A DNA stretch of 64,000 nucleotides from CALMEC01 sp964434425 (lineage in GTDB: Bacteria; Actinomycetota; Thermoleophilia; Miltoncostaeales; Miltoncostaeaceae), in NCBI GenBank assembly GCA_964434425.1, contig CAYSVH010000006.1:62001-126000 (forward strand). Reading direction: 5' to 3'. A program made the position numbers and the translations under genes. This document shows, piece after piece, positions 61,397 through 64,000 of this stretch. Position 1 is the stretch's first letter. Each line of letters begins with the position of its first letter. The notes under the pieces are model-generated. The model was not told the origin of the DNA. It was given only the letters and a program-made list of their open reading frames with translations, and ran no database searches.

Positions 61397-61906
61397 TCAG
61401 CCACCACCCGTGGCCGCCGCGATGTAGTCCGCGACCTGTTGGGCGGCGTCTCCGCTGAGGAGGTTCGGGGGCATCATGCCCGTTCCGGCGCCGCCGTTCG
61501 CGATCGCGTCCTGCACGGCCTGCGCGTTCGGCGTGAGGTTGTCGAGGTTCGGCCCGACGCTGCTGTCGGTGCCGGCATCGCCCAGCGTGTGGCAGGCGCC
61601 GCAGCTTGTGACGAAGGCATCCCTGCCCGGACCGCTGAGATCCTGCGGCAGCGGGGGCGTCGTCTCCGTCGCCGGCGTTTCCTCGTTCGTTCCCGTGATT
61701 GCGGTCGTTTCTGTCGCCTCGACATCAACCGTGGCCGGATCGTCCGAGTAGTTGGTTCCGATGACGAAGGCGATGACCAGCGCGGCGATCACGAGGACGC
61801 CGAGTGCGCCGCCCACCAACCAGGCGCGGCCGCGGGTCAGGCCGTCCATGGGCGCATCACCCGAACCCGGTTCGCGTCGCTCGCCGTTCTGCGGAGAATC
61901 GGACAT
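61397..61906 (-). CDS. membrane-anchored monoheme cytochrome c
   Basis: A 169-residue protein with a cytosolic N terminus, one membrane helix (WLVGGALGVLVIAALVIAFVIG), a Thr/Pro/Glu-rich linker and a small class I cytochrome c domain: CGACH binds the heme covalently (FVTSCGACHTLGDAG), with axial Met in GAGTGMMPPNLLSG. It lies one base after the subunit I stop and is the likely electron donor to the CuA centre of the same enzyme complex. Confidence 0.93.
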   Translation of the reverse strand: MSDSPQNGERREPGSGDAPMDGLTRGRAWLVGGALGVLVIAALVIAFVIGTNYSDDPATVDVEATETTAITGTNEETPATETTPPLPQDLSGPGRDAFVTSCGACHTLGDAGTDSSVGPNLDNLTPNAQAVQDAIANGGAGTGMMPPNLLSGDAAQQVADYIAAATGGG

Positions 61907-61907
61907 G

Positions 61908-63944
61908 TCAACCTCCTGTCACTCCGGGGGCGTACAGCACAGCCATCCCGATCGAGGTGAGAAGAACCAGCCACCCGGCCACCCTTCCGAGCACCGATGC
62001 GCCCAGGGCGGTGATGAGCCCGAGGAGCACCATGATCAGGTGGTAGCCGACGTGGACCAGATCGTTGGTCACCAGGTCGTTGTAGATCAGCGGGATCATC
62101 ACCATCAGCATCACGACCGGGGTGATGAGGGCGACTGCCAGCCCGCCGTTGACCCCGCCGGGGAAGCGGCGGGTGAAACCGGGTGCCGATGCGATCGCGG
62201 CGCCGAGCATCGCGCCGGCGAAGAACTGCACGGCGTGCGAGAGGTGGTGGTATGCCACGCTCGCCTCGGACGCGCGCACGATCGGCGGGTAGAACACGAA
62301 GAGCGACGCCACGCCGACGGCCACCACGAACACGAGACCCGAGTAGGTCGTCACCAGCGGACGGAAACCCCCGCCCGCGGCGGGCGCGGCCGGGATCGGC
62401 ACCGCGGGCGCGGCGGTCATCACCGTCGTGCCTCCGTCCCCGCGCCGCCGCGCTCGCGCGTCCCGCGCCATGCGGACGAACTCCGCCATGATGACGAAGA
62501 ACCCGATCAGGAAGACGACCGCGAAGATCGTGCCGATCCAGCTCCAGATGGCGGTGCCTGAGGGATGCTCGGACCACCGGCGCGGGACGCCCAGGGCACC
62601 CGCGAAGTACCACGCGTAGACCAGCCCGTAGCCGCCCACGACCATTCCGCTGACGCCGATGAGCGTGACGCGCTTGCCCGCGACCCTGCCGCTGGAGCGC
62701 TCGAGCAGGTACGAGATGAAACCGATCACCCAGAGCGCCGTGCCCATGAGCATGTAGTTGTGGAAGTGGGCCGGCACCCACAGGGTGTTGTGCAACCGGA
62801 AGTTCAACGGGATGGCGGAGTCCATCACGGCGCCCACCCCGCCGACGGTCCAGCCGATGAAGCCGAGGAAGAAGAGGATCGACGTGAGGCTCCAGCGGTA
62901 GCGCGAACCCCACACCAGCATCATCCCCGTGTAGATGGTCACCACGGCGACGGGCAGGGCAGCCGCCGACGAGGCGATCACACCGACCACATGGAAGGCC
63001 GTGGGCTGCACGAAGTCCATGTAGAGGTGATGCGTGTACGCGGTCATCACGAACAGGATCGTGCCCATCCAGCCGATCACGATCGGCTTCGTGGTCTTCC
63101 AAGGACGACCGGCATAGAGGGGGACCAGCACGTAGATCATCCCGGCGCCGAGGTAGATGATGAGGTTGGCGGTGGTGTGACCGAAGAAGTAGGTGAGGTT
63201 CTTCGCCCAGAGCGGATCGAGCACGACCGAGTCGTCGATCAGATGGTTGAACAGGGCCACCAGAATCGTCATTCCGACGGCTCCGGCGATGATGCCCTGC
63301 ACCGCGACGGCCACCGCGGCGATGGCCGCGGGAGGCGGTGCGTGCTCGGCACGCCCGAAGAACCACCGGACCCCGAGCGCACCGAGCAGCCCCCCGTGTG
63401 CCTCGGTGATCGCCTTGAGGACGTCGATGCAGAACACGACGAAGCTGATCCCCACGAGCGCCATGCCGACGAGGAACAGGACCGTCGCCCACGATGACCA
63501 CATGCCCGCCGACTCGAACGGCAGCGGGTACAAGAACGTCCATGCAGCGGCGAATCCGCCGAAGACAACGCTGACGAGAACGAGGACGACCCCGACGACC
63601 ATGGCCCAGTAGACCGCCATGGCCCGGCCCGGATCGAGAGCCGGGACGGATGCGCGGACCACGTACCAGAGGCCGCCCATGAGCGCGAGCAGGACCCCCG
63701 CGAGCATGCCGGCACCATGGAGGGTCATGAGCCGGTAGAACCAGTCGTCCGAGAGGCCGGGTGCCTCCGCCTGCGTCCAGCGCAGGGCGAGGCCCACCAG
63801 GGCCATGAGGGTGAAGAGCGCGAGGCCGGTCAGACCGTAGAGGAAGCCCACGCGACGCTCGATCCGCCCCACGGCGGGATCGAGAGCACCGGCATCGGGG
63901 TGGAGAACGGTCGGGGTCGTCGACGTCGGTGTGGCTGTGCTCAT
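61908..63944 (-). CDS. B-family heme-copper subunit I lacking the catalytic Tyr, with C-terminal extension
   Basis: A 678-residue polytopic protein. His76 (MTLHGAG) and His395 (PAHFHNY) should bind the low-spin heme, His393 the high-spin heme, and His256, His305 and His306 (YTHHLYMD) copper B. The HNTxWVPxHFH and GVPRRW segments resemble ba3-type oxidases. Position 260, four after His256, is Asn where A/B-type oxidases have the Tyr cross-linked to His (sequence FFGHTTANLIIY). Residues beyond about 500 add five more helices with YHHLSHAVQF. It could be an oxidase with a relocated Tyr, or a nitric oxide reductase. ATG overlaps the CuA subunit stop. Confidence 0.88.
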   Translation of the reverse strand: MSTATPTSTTPTVLHPDAGALDPAVGRIERRVGFLYGLTGLALFTLMALVGLALRWTQAEAPGLSDDWFYRLMTLHGAGMLAGVLLALMGGLWYVVRASVPALDPGRAMAVYWAMVVGVVLVLVSVVFGGFAAAWTFLYPLPFESAGMWSSWATVLFLVGMALVGISFVVFCIDVLKAITEAHGGLLGALGVRWFFGRAEHAPPPAAIAAVAVAVQGIIAGAVGMTILVALFNHLIDDSVVLDPLWAKNLTYFFGHTTANLIIYLGAGMIYVLVPLYAGRPWKTTKPIVIGWMGTILFVMTAYTHHLYMDFVQPTAFHVVGVIASSAAALPVAVVTIYTGMMLVWGSRYRWSLTSILFFLGFIGWTVGGVGAVMDSAIPLNFRLHNTLWVPAHFHNYMLMGTALWVIGFISYLLERSSGRVAGKRVTLIGVSGMVVGGYGLVYAWYFAGALGVPRRWSEHPSGTAIWSWIGTIFAVVFLIGFFVIMAEFVRMARDARARRRGDGGTTVMTAAPAVPIPAAPAAGGGFRPLVTTYSGLVFVVAVGVASLFVFYPPIVRASEASVAYHHLSHAVQFFAGAMLGAAIASAPGFTRRFPGGVNGGLAVALITPVVMLMVMIPLIYNDLVTNDLVHVGYHLIMVLLGLITALGASVLGRVAGWLVLLTSIGMAVLYAPGVTGG

Positions 63945-64000
63945 TGCGTCACCTCGAACGTGCGAACCATGCGGTGGTGACCGACGCCGCAGAACTCCAG
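63941..64000 (-). CDS. heme-copper oxidase subunit II (CuA), C-terminal fragment
   Basis: Only the last 19 residues are inside the window: LEFCGVGHHRMVRTFEVTQ. The C-G-x-G-H-x-x-M pattern supplies the second Cys, His and Met ligands of a binuclear CuA site, so subunit II is of the cytochrome c-accepting type. The stop overlaps the subunit I start (ATGA). The gene continues beyond the right edge. Confidence 0.8.
   Translation of the reverse strand: MEFCGVGHHRMVRTFEVTQ

Overview
The window is 64 kb of high-GC DNA from one bacterial chromosome. Gene density, frequent GTG/TTG starts, 4-base ATGA/GTGA start-stop overlaps and a TAnnnT -10 box followed by AGGAGG-type ribosome binding sites point to a high-GC Actinomycetota. 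The gene mix (short RpoD-type sigma factor, type IV pilus genes, B-family heme-copper oxidase) suggests a lineage such as Thermoleophilia, but that is inference.

Layout. 0-14 kb is housekeeping: methylglyoxal synthase (cut by the edge), transketolase, an AcuC-like deacetylase with a YciI-like protein, folate genes pabB-pabC, a hotdog thioesterase, a secreted subtilase, NAD synthetase and a two-component system. 14-18 kb is an operon of three minor-pilin-like genes; its retraction motor pilT lies at 28.5 kb. 18-30 kb carries an epimerase, a degenerate GGDEF protein, a zinc-ribbon/PAS-like protein, a secreted glycosidase-like protein, a phosphosulfolactate synthase coupled to a flavoprotein with a LysR regulator, and small regulators. 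rpoD sits at 30.8 kb behind a clear promoter and ends in two hairpins.

From 32 to 46.5 kb the character changes. Many genes are broken by single-base indels or nonsense codons. An initiator tRNA-Met is followed by a serine-recombinase tail and two oppositely oriented parts of one IS3-type element that bracket about 3.7 kb of cargo: a UbiB/ABC1 kinase, a membrane protein and a wrecked response regulator. Beyond the IS lies a redox cluster (cupin, aldo/keto reductases, carboxymuconolactone-decarboxylase-like protein, quinone-oxidoreductase-like protein, two SDRs, two DUF2255 proteins). This stretch is either a decaying, horizontally acquired region or has poorer sequence quality.

48.5-60.5 kb holds a TetR-ABC exporter operon, an enolase-superfamily enzyme, a RibD-like reductase, a ZIP transporter with a small coupled upstream ORF, an XRE-cupin regulator facing a thioredoxin-reductase-like/methyltransferase fusion, an MFS exporter and a PLP decarboxylase. 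The right edge is a respiratory operon: a CuA subunit (partial), a B-family heme-copper subunit I, a membrane-anchored cytochrome c and an exported protein. Subunit I keeps all six metal-binding histidines but has Asn where oxidases carry the cross-linked Tyr, so it may be a nitric oxide reductase. It also has an extra C-terminal membrane domain. This is the most interesting functional signal in the window.

Other notable signals are two long inverted repeats in front of transketolase and the response regulator, a pair of palindromes built on GTGCC/GGCAC, and candidate operators beside the LysR, ABC-exporter and XRE genes. No CRISPR array and no rRNA were seen.
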